A model generated the notes under the pieces. It saw only the letters and a program-made list of their open reading frames with translations. It had not been told where the DNA came from and did not search any database. The translations under genes were made by a program, and so were the position numbers. From Candidatus Kryptoniota bacterium (GTDB lineage Bacteria > Bacteroidota > Ignavibacteria > Kryptoniales > Kryptoniaceae), in the NCBI GenBank assembly GCA_938074445.1, contig CALJEK010000025.1:1-64000 (forward strand): a stretch of 64,000 nucleotides of DNA, read 5' to 3'. Below are positions 44,295-53,573 of the stretch, one piece after another; position 1 is the first letter of the stretch; the number at the start of each line of letters is the position of its first letter.

Positions 44295-47216
44295 TTACTT
44301 TATTAGAACCATTTTTTTACTATCCTGAAACTCATCAGCTCTAACCCTATAAATATAAACTCCACTTGGAAGCCCATCCGCTTTGAATTTAACCACCTTT
44401 TCACCTGCTTCAAATCTTTCACCTTGAACAAGTGTCTTAACTTTTCTACCAAGCAAGTCGAAAACCTCAACCGTTACATTCGCTGACCTCGGCAGAGCAA
44501 ATTTTATGTTCGTTTCAATATTGAATGGATTTGGATAATTTTGATACAAAACAAATTTATCTGGAATTAAACCACCGATGCCGGTATCATTTATAATTTG
44601 TTCCCATCTTTCTCTTGCCCTCAAAACTGCACTTCTTAAGACTCGCAAGCTATCCCCACAAATAATTGCAAAACCAAGCTTTAGCGTGTCTCCATTTCTT
44701 AGAGATGAAGAGCCACCAGAAATCACCACAGATACATCCCCAGCACCCGCTGAATTTCTCTTAACACCTTTAAAACTTAACGCTTCCCATTTCTCAGATT
44801 TGGTAAAGCCATCATATATGCCCCAAAAATTATCCCCAGCATTATTTATGAACCATATTCCTTGTTCATTCCCGCTAACAAGTGCTATACCCGTGAGCGT
44901 CTTTTCACCATTTGGATCAGCATCGTATACGTAGACAAAATTTCCAATTGCATCATATAAAATTACATTATCATATGCGCTCCCAAGATCAAAATCAAGA
45001 AACAATCCAGCCCTGAAGTTTTGATAATCTACACCCGACCTGTTGACTATTGAATACTTTAACAGCACGAAATTCATATCATCAAAGGTTTGATCGAAAG
45101 CAAAACTATTTAACAAAACTTCAATCCCAAGTAAGTTTTGCGCTGGCGCAAGAGAATCAGTAAAAACCGAAAAACCATCCTGTGCCGAGATTATACCAGG
45201 GGTTTTAAGATAAAAAGATTTCCTCACTGAAAAATCATTTCTTTGCTTATGACCCGTTTCATCTCTCGCAACATCAACAATTTTAGAACTGCTTATACCC
45301 GCCATGAAAGCCCCCTCAAAAAGCAAGTTGTTCCCGCCTCGGTAGATTAAACCCTTCCCCTGTGTATTCGACGGGTAATCGTTAAAGCCAAAATTTCCAC
45401 GACTTGTTATTGTCAAAGTTATAAAATTCGCATTATGCTCCCTGAATGTAGGTCTGACAAAGACTTTGAAATATACAAAATCATTATATGAACCGGCGGA
45501 AATTTTAATGATAAATTCAACTGTGTAGTTCTCAGGCGTATTGGGCAAAATTTGAAATTTAAATGGCTCGTCCAAATTGCTCTTTGACTGCAAAGTTCCA
45601 AGATAACCGATTGTAAAAGTTCCATTTATTATCTGAACATAAGGATCAGAAGTTTCAAATCGGGCAATGAGATTTGAAGCGGGCTCAAGATAATTTTTAA
45701 AAATTCCTTTAACCTGAATTACTTCTCCGGGATCAATTGCACCATCTTTATTTCCAAGTGAATCGTCAACAGTAAAATCTTCGAATCTAACCGCTGGGGA
45801 ATTAACCGTCAAAGCCCTATATGCATTAACACGACCATAGCCAAGCTTGTAACGGTAATTTGGATTTTTATTGTCAATTGGATCAGCTGTAACCCTTATT
45901 TTTTCAGCAACTTGATCTGGAGTTAAATTTGGGAATTTAGCTCTAACAAGTCCAGCAATACCAGCAACAAGGGGACTTGCCATCGATGTCCCCGTCAAAT
46001 TTGTATAAGTGTTGTCATACCAAGTATTGAAGATTCCTCCATCGATGAAGAAAACTCCACCGGGAGCACATACATCTACTGTTTCACCAAAATTTGAATA
46101 TCCAGCTTTAACATCGTTTGAATCAACAGAAGCAACACTTAAAACATGCTTATATCCAGATGGAGCATGAAACTCATCACTTCTACTGTTTCCCGCTGCT
46201 GCTACCACAAGTGCTCCTTTTGAAGTTGCATAATTTATTATTTCCTGCTCAAACATTGAGGCTCCACCGCTTCCCCAACTGCAATTTATAATTTTCGCAC
46301 CATTGTCAACCGCATAAACAATTCCCTGATACCCATAGTAGATCAAATTATTCGGATCATCATCTATAGAAGCCTTAACAGCCATAATTTTACATTTAAA
46401 ACCAGCGCCTGCAACTCCTATTCCATTATTTGTCACAGCGGAAGCAATGCCCGCAACATGAGTGCCATGAACGGGCTTTTTCTCACTTGGATCGTTATCC
46501 TGCTTCGATCTTTGATTGTTAAAATTATCTTTCCCACCAAAGTCCCAACCGATAAAATCATCGATATAACCGTTGCCATCATCGTCAATCCCGTTGCCCG
46601 GGATTTCCTTCCAATTCCGCCATATATTCTCAGCGAGGTCTGGATGATCAAGGTCGACTCCTGTATCAACTATTCCAATTACAACATTTGTATCACCCTG
46701 AGATAAATCCCACGCAAGCGGTATCTCAACTTTTCTAAGATACCACTGCTTTATGTCGAAATACGGATCGTTCGGGATGAAATGTGGTCTATGAATATAG
46801 TGAGGCTCTGCGTATTCAATATACTTAAGTTGGGATAGCTTTGAAACGACGAAATCAACGCTCATCATTTCCGGAAAACGAACAATATAAAATAAACTTA
46901 AATCCGGCTCGCCCCTTTTTAATAGACCACCCTCATGATTTGGAAACATTTTTTCGATAGACTTTATCCCAAGTTTGACCGAGACATCGTTGAATTCATC
47001 TATTTCAACTTTGTTTAAAGCGAGCCGATTCTTATATTCAGGCTTAAACTTAACAATGGCGATTCCAGGGATAAACAAACGCTCTTTATCGTTGCGCTGG
47101 TAATAAATCTTGTTTATCGTAAGTCCAGCAAGAGTAAAATCATCTCTATCGTGATAAAAAATTGGGGTAACCAAAATTGTAAATAAGCAAAAGGAAAACA
47201 ACAAAACAATTCGCAT
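44295..47216 (-). CDS. Subtilisin-like serine protease (S8) with T9SS sorting domain
   Basis: The 973-aa exported protease starts at ATG 47216 (MRIVLLFSFCLF); a TTG 24 bases upstream is also open. Layout: signal peptide, fervidolysin-like propeptide (about 40-135), and a catalytic domain with Asp about 184 (GIVDTGVDLDHPDL), His about 253 (HGTHVAGIA) and Ser about 411 (GTSMASPLVAG). Next comes a long beta-rich region, then a C-terminal Por/T9SS type A domain (YQNYPNPFN, VFDLLGRKVKTLVQG, LPSGVYIYRVRA, KMVLIK). It is therefore predicted to be secreted by type IX secretion. It faces dctM convergently. Confidence 0.95.
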   Translation of the reverse strand: MRIVLLFSFCLFTILVTPIFYHDRDDFTLAGLTINKIYYQRNDKERLFIPGIAIVKFKPEYKNRLALNKVEIDEFNDVSVKLGIKSIEKMFPNHEGGLLKRGEPDLSLFYIVRFPEMMSVDFVVSKLSQLKYIEYAEPHYIHRPHFIPNDPYFDIKQWYLRKVEIPLAWDLSQGDTNVVIGIVDTGVDLDHPDLAENIWRNWKEIPGNGIDDDGNGYIDDFIGWDFGGKDNFNNQRSKQDNDPSEKKPVHGTHVAGIASAVTNNGIGVAGAGFKCKIMAVKASIDDDPNNLIYYGYQGIVYAVDNGAKIINCSWGSGGASMFEQEIINYATSKGALVVAAAGNSRSDEFHAPSGYKHVLSVASVDSNDVKAGYSNFGETVDVCAPGGVFFIDGGIFNTWYDNTYTNLTGTSMASPLVAGIAGLVRAKFPNLTPDQVAEKIRVTADPIDNKNPNYRYKLGYGRVNAYRALTVNSPAVRFEDFTVDDSLGNKDGAIDPGEVIQVKGIFKNYLEPASNLIARFETSDPYVQIINGTFTIGYLGTLQSKSNLDEPFKFQILPNTPENYTVEFIIKISAGSYNDFVYFKVFVRPTFREHNANFITLTITSRGNFGFNDYPSNTQGKGLIYRGGNNLLFEGAFMAGISSSKIVDVARDETGHKQRNDFSVRKSFYLKTPGIISAQDGFSVFTDSLAPAQNLLGIEVLLNSFAFDQTFDDMNFVLLKYSIVNRSGVDYQNFRAGLFLDFDLGSAYDNVILYDAIGNFVYVYDADPNGEKTLTGIALVSGNEQGIWFINNAGDNFWGIYDGFTKSEKWEALSFKGVKRNSAGAGDVSVVISGGSSSLRNGDTLKLGFAIICGDSLRVLRSAVLRARERWEQIINDTGIGGLIPDKFVLYQNYPNPFNIETNIKFALPRSANVTVEVFDLLGRKVKTLVQGERFEAGEKVVKFKADGLPSGVYIYRVRADEFQDSKKMVLIK

Positions 47217-47251
47217 AGCTAAGTGAACCTTTTTTATCAAGGAATTCTCAA

Positions 47252-47283
47252 CGCTTCTTGAGCCAACGCAATCTCAAGAAGCG
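47252..47283 (-). other. Perfect eleven-pair hairpin between two export-related genes
   Basis: On the minus strand CGCTTCTTGAG, a ten-base loop, then CTCAAGAAGCG. It lies between the stop of the barrel protein at 47298 and the subtilase start. No T run follows, so it is either a weak terminator, a processing site or a regulator of the subtilase. Confidence 0.5.
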
Positions 47284-47297
47284 CTCCACTTTAAAAT

Positions 47298-48176
47298 TTA
47301 AAATGAGAGACCAAAACCTGCCGAAAGAACATTGACGCTCCCAACGGAATAATCAACGTTCAAGTCAAAAATTGCAAACCCTAATTTAACCCCAGCAGTC
47401 GCTCTAAAATTATTTTTACCCTTCAAACTCAAACTTATTTCTTGAGCCGTTCCAATTGGTGGTTTATACGAATAATTTATATCCGCCGAAAACGTTTCGT
47501 AACCAGCGCCTCCATAAAGTGTAAAGAAGATAAAACTTTTACTGATATGAACGTTAGCACTTAAAGCAGTCGCTTTAAGATAATTTCCAACCTTTAATTG
47601 CTGATACGTACCCTGAATCGCAACATTTATTGGAAACATCGGTATATATTGACTTATACTATGTCCCAAACCAACACCAAGCAGATTCACACTCCCAACG
47701 TCATCATTAATTTTAATCGATGGAACAAATCTAACGAGAAGTTCCGAATTCATAGTTGATATAGCAACTTGGGGAACAGCGAGTGGAACAAGTTTTAAAC
47801 CAATTCCACCTGGTAAATTGACATCTTGAAGATTTTTATATTTCGTCCTCGCTCCACCATCTTTGTCGCCAAAAACTGTCGCAGTTACAACTCTTGAAGG
47901 ATTATAATCCGAGCCGAGTTCAGCTGTAAAACTTTTCATCGACGATGGGACGAAAACAGCCATCCCCTTAACGCCGATATAAAATCCAAAAAATTTGCTC
48001 ATAGATGCAGTATGATAAAGCCCGGAATTTAAATTCGCCCCCATCACATCAACAAGCGGTTGAATATAACCTTTAACAGCGGATTCCGGGAATTTCATAA
48101 GATTTTGATCGACTTGTGAAAAAGCGATGCTCGAAAAAACGAAAAGAATTCCGACCAAAATAACTAATTTTCTCAT
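47298..48176 (-). CDS. Predicted outer-membrane barrel protein (DUF6588-like)
   Basis: The 292-aa protein has a signal peptide (MRKLVILVGILFVFSSIAFSQ), alternating beta strands, conserved-looking blocks FPESAVKGYIQPLVDVMGANLNSGLY and LPGGIGLKLVPLAVPQVAIST, and a terminal Phe (AGFGLSF). It resembles the DUF6588 group of FCB genomes, which I assign only tentatively. The function is unknown. It lies between the polyprenyl synthase and the protease. Confidence 0.72.
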   Translation of the reverse strand: MRKLVILVGILFVFSSIAFSQVDQNLMKFPESAVKGYIQPLVDVMGANLNSGLYHTASMSKFFGFYIGVKGMAVFVPSSMKSFTAELGSDYNPSRVVTATVFGDKDGGARTKYKNLQDVNLPGGIGLKLVPLAVPQVAISTMNSELLVRFVPSIKINDDVGSVNLLGVGLGHSISQYIPMFPINVAIQGTYQQLKVGNYLKATALSANVHISKSFIFFTLYGGAGYETFSADINYSYKPPIGTAQEISLSLKGKNNFRATAGVKLGFAIFDLNVDYSVGSVNVLSAGFGLSF

Positions 48177-48198
48177 TTTTGTCTCCTTATTTATGTTT

Positions 48199-49170
48199 TT
48201 AACTTACCCTTTCAAGAACAAAATCAGCAAGTTTAAGTAAAGCCGTCTTCGCCGGCGAATCCGAAAAATCAGATATTAAATATTTTGCTTTCTCAAGATA
48301 TTCTTCAGCAACCTTCAATGTGTAGTCGATGCCTCCATAACTCTTAACAAAATCAATCACATAAAAAATATCTTTACTTCTCGGATTATTTTTTATGATC
48401 TTCATCACACGACGGGATTCCTTACGAGATGAATTTTTCAAAGCATAGATTAAAGGCAGGGTTATTTTCCCATCCTTTATATCCGAACCAATTGGCTTGC
48501 CAGTGAGGCTGGTCTCACCCATATAATCAAGCAAATCGTCGCGCAATTGAAAAGCAACCCCAAGATTTTCACCAAAATTTTTAAGTTTATGCAACACAAT
48601 TTCATCATCTGTTGTGCTTGCTGCGCCAAGTTCACAACATGCCGAAATTAAAGAGGCAGTTTTATTCGAAATTATCTCAAAATATATACCTTCGTCAAAG
48701 CTGTTTGACGCAGCGCTTTGAATCTCAAGCAGCTCCCCTTCGCTCATTCTCCGCACCGCTTCGCTCGTTATATGAAGAAACCTATATTCCTTATGTCTCA
48801 AGGACAAAAGCAAACCTTGGGCGAGAAAAAAATCACCAACGAGAACAGCAACTTTATTCCCCCAAATTGCATTTAACGATGGGAAACCACGCCTCATATC
48901 CGATTCATCGACAACATCATCATGAATAAGCGTTGCTGTGTGAAGAAGCTCAACAAGGGTGGCTGCGTGAAATGTGGATTCATTTATATCGCCAACAAGC
49001 TTCGCACTTAAAAAAACAAGCGTCGGTCTTATCCTCTTGCCCTTTTGCCTTAAAATATAGTGGGAAATTATGTTAAGAAGTTTAACCTTTGAAAACATCG
49101 CCTTTTTAAAAGAATGCTCGAATTCCAGCAGTTCTGTTTTTATAGGTTGTATTATCTCATTTAAATTCAC
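48199..49170 (-). CDS. Polyprenyl diphosphate synthase (octaprenyl/heptaprenyl type)
   Basis: The 323-aa trans-prenyltransferase has GKRIRPTLVFLSAKL, the first aspartate-rich motif LIHDDVVDESDMRRG, a GNKVAVLVGDFFLA stretch, and the second motif QLRDDLLDYMG with GKPIGSDIKDGKITLPLIYAL. It makes the side chain of respiratory quinones. The GTG start at 49170 gives the normal N-terminus (NLNEIIQPIKTELLEFE). The open frame runs to 49266, overlapping tatC, and is not needed. Confidence 0.94.
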   Translation of the reverse strand: MNLNEIIQPIKTELLEFEHSFKKAMFSKVKLLNIISHYILRQKGKRIRPTLVFLSAKLVGDINESTFHAATLVELLHTATLIHDDVVDESDMRRGFPSLNAIWGNKVAVLVGDFFLAQGLLLSLRHKEYRFLHITSEAVRRMSEGELLEIQSAASNSFDEGIYFEIISNKTASLISACCELGAASTTDDEIVLHKLKNFGENLGVAFQLRDDLLDYMGETSLTGKPIGSDIKDGKITLPLIYALKNSSRKESRRVMKIIKNNPRSKDIFYVIDFVKSYGGIDYTLKVAEEYLEKAKYLISDFSDSPAKTALLKLADFVLERVS

Positions 49171-49189
49171 AACTTCAACTGTTTTTGTT

Positions 49190-49960
49190 TTAAAATTTTG
49201 GTTTTTTACCTGTAAGTTGAACAACAAATATGCTAAGTTCATAAAGCAGATAAAGAGGGATCGCAAGTGTTGCTTGACTTGCGATGTCAGGTCCCGGGGT
49301 CAAAACTGCAGCCAATATCAAAATCACAACAATCGCATGCTTTCTATAATGTCTCATAAAAGCAGGGGTCAAAATCCCAATTCTGCCGAGAAAAAAAGAA
49401 AGCATCGGGAGTTCAAACACAATCCCAGAAGCAAGTATAAGCCCGATAACAAAACTCATGTATTCATTTATAGCAATTATATTTTGAATTTCCTTGCTCC
49501 CAAACCCAGCAAAAAATTTCAAAGAAACGGGAAGAAGGATAAAGTATGCAAAAATTATCCCCGCAAAAAAACACAAAGATGAAAAAGCTACTATCCATAA
49601 AACATATTTTTTTTCACGTGGCAATAAACCCGGTTCAACAAACTTCCAAAACTGGTAAAGCGTAAACGGCAAACTCAAAACAAAACCAGAAATGACAACT
49701 ACCTGCATATAGAGCATAAACTGACCATAGGGCTTAAGATTTTGGAGCTCAAACCCCGCCTTCTTGGCTGGCACAATTAAAATACCATTGACTATGACAT
49801 CGCTAAAAAAAGCGCAAACTATAACTCCCACTACAATTCCAAGCAATGCCTTTATAATCCTTTCCCTTAACTCCTCAAGATGCTCCCAAAATGTCATCTC
49901 CTTCTCATAAACTTCGGAATCTTTCCGAGCTTCCACATCTTTCATGTAAACTTCGCTCAT
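49190..49960 (-). CDS. tatC: Sec-independent translocase TatC
   Basis: The 256-aa protein has six helices and the TatC signature TFWEHLEELRERIIKALLG, FKFFVEPGLLPREKKYV-like motif (WKFVEPGLLPREKKYVLWIV), FELPMLSFFLGRIGILTPAFMRHYRKHAIVVILILAAVLTPGPDIASQ. It recognises twin-arginine signal peptides. Partner tatA-type genes are at 12531-13182. Confidence 0.97.
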   Translation of the reverse strand: MSEVYMKDVEARKDSEVYEKEMTFWEHLEELRERIIKALLGIVVGVIVCAFFSDVIVNGILIVPAKKAGFELQNLKPYGQFMLYMQVVVISGFVLSLPFTLYQFWKFVEPGLLPREKKYVLWIVAFSSLCFFAGIIFAYFILLPVSLKFFAGFGSKEIQNIIAINEYMSFVIGLILASGIVFELPMLSFFLGRIGILTPAFMRHYRKHAIVVILILAAVLTPGPDIASQATLAIPLYLLYELSIFVVQLTGKKPKF

Positions 49961-49993
49961 AAAATATCAATTTTTTCATCAAAAACTTTTTGA

Positions 49994-50022
49994 TAAGTTA
50001 AGCAATTAAAGACTTAAAATCA
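49994..50022 (-). promoter_or_regulatory. Promoter of the tatC operon
   Basis: The minus strand has TTGATT (50022-50017), 17 bases, then TAACTT (49999-49994), with a start about 25 bases before the tatC ATG. It lies in the divergent region shared with the GH57 gene. Confidence 0.6.
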
Positions 50023-50127
50023 ACTTAAATTCAAAACCCCCTCAAATGAATCAAACCAATTTTGAGCAATGCGCTTAATTTTTTAATTTAAATTCGTTCC
50101 AACGACACAAAATAAAAAGGATGACAA

Positions 50128-52278
50128 ATGGAACCGATAAGGGTTGCTTTTTTGTGGCATCAGCACCAACCCTATTACAAAGAAAACGGCGAATATCTTT
50201 TGCCATGGGTTAGACTTCACGGTGTTAAAGATTATTGGGACATGGTAAGAATACTTGACGACTACCCCAAAATAAAACAAACATTCAACCTCGCTCCTTC
50301 ACTTATACTTCAAATTATGGATTATGTCGAGAACAAAGCAGAAGATAAAATCCTAAAACTCACCAAAAAGAAAGTCGAAGAGCTCACCGAGGATGACAAA
50401 TTCGAAATTCTAAAGAACTTTTTCATGGCGAATTTTGATAGGATGATAAAACCATACCCGAGGTATCTTGAGCTTTTTAACAAGCGCAGTGGTTTCTCAT
50501 ATACCGCTGAAAAATATGAAGAGATAAGCTCCAACTTTACAGAACAAGATTGGCTTGACCTTCAAGTTTGGTATAATCTCGTCTGGGTTGGTGAATACAG
50601 CAAATACGATGAACCGTTCAAAAAATTTTTCGAAAAAGGCAGAAATTTTACAGAAGAGGAAAAAGAAATCTTAATCAAAGGTCATTACGAAATTTTATCA
50701 AGGATAATTCCAAAACATATCGAAGCCCAAGAGCGAGGACAGATTGAAGTTAGCGTGAGCCCGTTTTATCACCCAATTTTACCACTGCTTTGCGATAGCT
50801 CTGTTGCTAAAATTTCATCACCAAACATAAAACTTCCAGCCAGAAAATTCACACACCCCGAAGATGCCGACGCCCAGATAAAAAAAGCTATTGAACTCTA
50901 CACAGAAATCTTTGGAAAAAAGCCAAACGGAATGTGGCCAAGCGAAGGTTCTATAAGCGAGGAAGTTCTAAACCTTATGAGCGAAAATGAAATCAAATGG
51001 ACAGCTTCAGATGAAGAAGTCCTGCTAAAATCACTTGCCTTTGAAAACGACGATATGAAAAACATCAATCGCATCAAAATTTATAAACCATATAGATTTA
51101 AAACACCTTTCGGCGAGATTAAAATTGTTTTCAGAGACAGAATTCTATCAGACTTAATCGGCTTTGTATATTCAAGCTGGAGCCCGGACGATTCAGCGTA
51201 TGATTTTGTGAATAGAATTCTAAAAATTCGGGATGAAATAATAAAAAATGAAGGTGAGGAAGCCCTGAAACACTCTCTTATAAGCGTAATTCTTGATGGG
51301 GAAAATTGTTGGGAATACTATCAAAGCGATGGCAAAGATTTCTTGAGAACACTCTACTGGATTATCTCAAATGACGAGAGAATTGAAACAGTAAAATTAA
51401 ACGACTTCCTTGAAAACACGAAAACAATTGACTTGAAAAAAATTCATCCCGGCTCATGGATAAACGCAAACTTCAACATTTGGATAGGTCATGAAGAGGA
51501 TAATAGAGCATGGGATCTATTAAAACAAACGCGCGATTTCCTCGTCCGCGAGAGCCTGAAAGGGAAACATAGCGAAGAAAAGATCAAAAGAGCATGGGAG
51601 GAAATTTACATAGCTGAGGGGAGTGATTGGTGTTGGTGGTTTGGTGATGAACATATCACAGCACAGGCTGATGAATTTGATTTGCTATTTAGAAAACATT
51701 TGATAAGGGTCTATGAGATTCTTGAAACAGAACCGCCGATCGAACTCCTACATCCAATTAAACGCAAATTCGTTAAGTTCTTTATCGTTGAACCCAAAAA
51801 GTTTATCTATCCAGTAATCGATGGATCAAGGACGCGCAACTTCGAGTGGGAAGGGGCAGGTTATTACGATACCGCTCAAATAGGGACAGCCATGCATCAA
51901 GTATCAGCGATGGTAAAGAGAATTTACTTTGGCTTCAACGAAGAGAAATTTTTCATCAGAGTTGACACATCAAGAAATTTAACTGAGAAACACAGAATTG
52001 AAATTCACTTTATTGAACCATGCGAGATAAGAATTGAATTCAACCACGAGGGTTTCTCGGTAAGAAAAATCGGGAAGATAAAAAAACAGGAAATTTTTGA
52101 GATTAAATATGCTTTCGAGGAGATATTTGAATTTGCGATAAACAGAAAAACATTATGTGCAAGTGATGAAACCTTGAAGGTTAAGTTTCATATACATGTT
52201 TACGAAGACCATAAGGCGATCGAGAAATGGCCTAAAGATGAGTCCATTGTGGTAAACTTGAAAAACAAAGCCCAGTGA
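50128..52278 (+). CDS. GH57 glycoside hydrolase (amylase/amylopullulanase-like)
   Basis: The 716-aa cytoplasmic-type enzyme has no signal peptide. GH57 motifs in order: WHQHQPYY (11-17), the stretch around HIEAQERGQIEVSVSPFYHPILPLL, MWPSEGSIS with the nucleophile E273, and VILDGENCWEYY with the acid D390. The spacing of about 117 residues between the catalytic pair resembles amylopullulanase-type GH57. The C-terminal 170 residues are beta-rich. It likely acts on intracellular or storage alpha-glucan. Its last codons overlap the SRP RNA gene on the other strand. Confidence 0.92.
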   Translation: MEPIRVAFLWHQHQPYYKENGEYLLPWVRLHGVKDYWDMVRILDDYPKIKQTFNLAPSLILQIMDYVENKAEDKILKLTKKKVEELTEDDKFEILKNFFMANFDRMIKPYPRYLELFNKRSGFSYTAEKYEEISSNFTEQDWLDLQVWYNLVWVGEYSKYDEPFKKFFEKGRNFTEEEKEILIKGHYEILSRIIPKHIEAQERGQIEVSVSPFYHPILPLLCDSSVAKISSPNIKLPARKFTHPEDADAQIKKAIELYTEIFGKKPNGMWPSEGSISEEVLNLMSENEIKWTASDEEVLLKSLAFENDDMKNINRIKIYKPYRFKTPFGEIKIVFRDRILSDLIGFVYSSWSPDDSAYDFVNRILKIRDEIIKNEGEEALKHSLISVILDGENCWEYYQSDGKDFLRTLYWIISNDERIETVKLNDFLENTKTIDLKKIHPGSWINANFNIWIGHEEDNRAWDLLKQTRDFLVRESLKGKHSEEKIKRAWEEIYIAEGSDWCWWFGDEHITAQADEFDLLFRKHLIRVYEILETEPPIELLHPIKRKFVKFFIVEPKKFIYPVIDGSRTRNFEWEGAGYYDTAQIGTAMHQVSAMVKRIYFGFNEEKFFIRVDTSRNLTEKHRIEIHFIEPCEIRIEFNHEGFSVRKIGKIKKQEIFEIKYAFEEIFEFAINRKTLCASDETLKVKFHIHVYEDHKAIEKWPKDESIVVNLKNKAQ

Positions 52279-52390
52279 TGGGCAGGCACCCCTGCGTCAC
52301 ACGAGATTTAATTGCCTACCGTTGCTCCCTTCCGGGCCTGGCGGGGTTCAGCAACATCTCGTTGCGCAGGACCTTGCCCAAACACTGGGC
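52270..52390 (-). ncRNA. ffs: Bacterial signal recognition particle RNA (small type)
   Basis: The minus strand contains the conserved apical loop of SRP domain IV, GAACCCCGCCAGGCCCGGAA followed by GGGAGCAA, flanked by pairing arms (CAACGAGAT with ATCTCG, GCGCA with TGCGT-like). The ends pair as GCCCAGTG and CACTGGGC, giving about 121 bases. The terminal helix shares nine bases with the end and stop codon of the GH57 gene. It lies ten bases downstream of tRNA-Leu. Confidence 0.93.
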
Positions 52391-52400
52391 AAAACTTTAG

Positions 52401-52486
52401 TGCCCGGGACCGGACTCGAACCGGTACGTCCCTTTCGGGACACAGGATTTTAAGTCCTGTGCGTCTACCATTTCCGCCACCCGGGC
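52401..52486 (-). tRNA. tRNA-Leu (anticodon TAA)
   Basis: The 86-base class II tRNA has acceptor GCCCGGG/CCCGGGC, anticodon stem CAGGA/TCCTG with loop CTTAAAA (anticodon TAA), a long variable arm (GTCCCGAAAGGGAC) and T arm GGTTCGAGTCC. It is upstream of the SRP RNA and probably cotranscribed. Confidence 0.96.
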
Positions 52487-52499
52487 ACCAGTTTTCCAA

Positions 52500-52527
52500 A
52501 ATTTAAAAAATACGATATCAAAAACAA
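52500..52527 (-). promoter_or_regulatory. Possible promoter of the tRNA-Leu/SRP RNA unit
   Basis: The minus strand has TTGTTT (52527-52522), 16 bases and TAAATT (52505-52500), just ahead of the tRNA. The -35 box is moderate. Confidence 0.45.
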
Positions 52528-52533
52528 AATTTC

Positions 52534-53550
52534 TTACTTCTTCCTGAACTGCAATTTCCACGCCTCATAATTTCTTCTTATATCCTGCAAAACCTCAATA
52601 TCAATCATATCATCGTCCCTTATCCTCACATCGTAATTCTCCCAACCCATAAAGTCTTGTAAAGATTTTTTCGTCTTCTCGTCAAAAATACCATTTACTG
52701 GACCATCATAAAAGCCCCGGTCTTTCATAATTTGTTGCAGTTCCTTGCATATCTTGTTGTCTATTTTAACAAGATTTTTCGGATCAGTTTTGAAAAAGTA
52801 AAGCTTATGAAGTTGATAAAGCCTTTGAAGTTCCTCTAATGGCTTCGGGTGGTCGTAAACGCTTATGTCGATATAATTGTCCATTGTGCTGTCATATCCA
52901 GCTCCTTTTTTAACAACGAGAAGGGCAGCGGATTGCTCCCCACGCTTGTCTCCACCCGCCTTTCCACCAGCGACAAGTGCTGCAACAAGTTTATCCGCGA
53001 GAGTTCCCTTGGTTTCCTCAAATGTCCTCGCCATAGATTCAACAGTCCTCTGATCAACAAGTATGTTCCCTTGCACAGCATAGTATTTACCAACTATAAT
53101 CTGCCCCTTGCCACCATATTTTTTCTCATTTCCATATCCAACAATTCCCCCTGCCCAATCAAAACACTCACTCCCAGTCCAACTTGCAGCGTTACCTTTA
53201 AAATCCACAATCCCAACCTGCCTCATCTCTCTTTTGGGGTCATTTTGCAAAAGAATTTGAAGTGCCTGCTCAGCTGTTGCACCATTTTCAAGAAGTGCAA
53301 GCCCAACTGGACCATACCCAACATTTGCGAAACTTTGCGTGGCTATCGCCCCAACATTCGCCTTCGCCCACGGAACAATTGGTCTGACATTTGGAAATTT
53401 TGATTGAACAGCTACACCTGCCTCATTTGCTTCGGGATCAAACGCAACAATTGAAAATGTCGCGCTTATCTTTGGTCCGATAAATTCAGCCGAAAAATTA
53501 ACAAACAACAAAACAAAAAATGAGACCACAAAAATTAAAACTAACCTCAT
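52534..53550 (-). CDS. DUF1028 protein with C-terminal peptidoglycan-binding-like domain
   Basis: The 338-aa exported protein starts at ATG 53550, fixed by GGGAGG eight bases upstream. After a signal peptide comes the Ntn-hydrolase-like DUF1028 domain (ATFSIVAFDPEANEAGVAVQSKFPNV, ATQSFANVGYGPVGLALLENG, GSECFDWAGGIVG, GKAGGDKRGEQSAALLV). The last about 70 residues look like a peptidoglycan-binding repeat (LQQIMKDRGFYDGPVNGIFDEKTKKSLQDFM). The enzymatic activity of DUF1028 is not firmly established. It follows an M14 peptidase. Confidence 0.9.
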   Translation of the reverse strand: MRLVLIFVVSFFVLLFVNFSAEFIGPKISATFSIVAFDPEANEAGVAVQSKFPNVRPIVPWAKANVGAIATQSFANVGYGPVGLALLENGATAEQALQILLQNDPKREMRQVGIVDFKGNAASWTGSECFDWAGGIVGYGNEKKYGGKGQIIVGKYYAVQGNILVDQRTVESMARTFEETKGTLADKLVAALVAGGKAGGDKRGEQSAALLVVKKGAGYDSTMDNYIDISVYDHPKPLEELQRLYQLHKLYFFKTDPKNLVKIDNKICKELQQIMKDRGFYDGPVNGIFDEKTKKSLQDFMGWENYDVRIRDDDMIDIEVLQDIRRNYEAWKLQFRKK

Positions 53551-53573
53551 CTTGACAACCTCCCTTTTGTTTA

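Noticed and set aside
49171-49266. Long N-terminal extension of the polyprenyl synthase
   Set aside because: It would overlap tatC by 77 bases and gives a hydrophobic start not typical of the family. The GTG at 49170 yields the normal N-terminus.
52312-52506. Open frames on both strands across the SRP RNA and tRNA-Leu
   Set aside because: They are products of structured RNA genes. The amino-acid pattern (repeated Arg, Pro, Gly) is typical of translated RNA genes.
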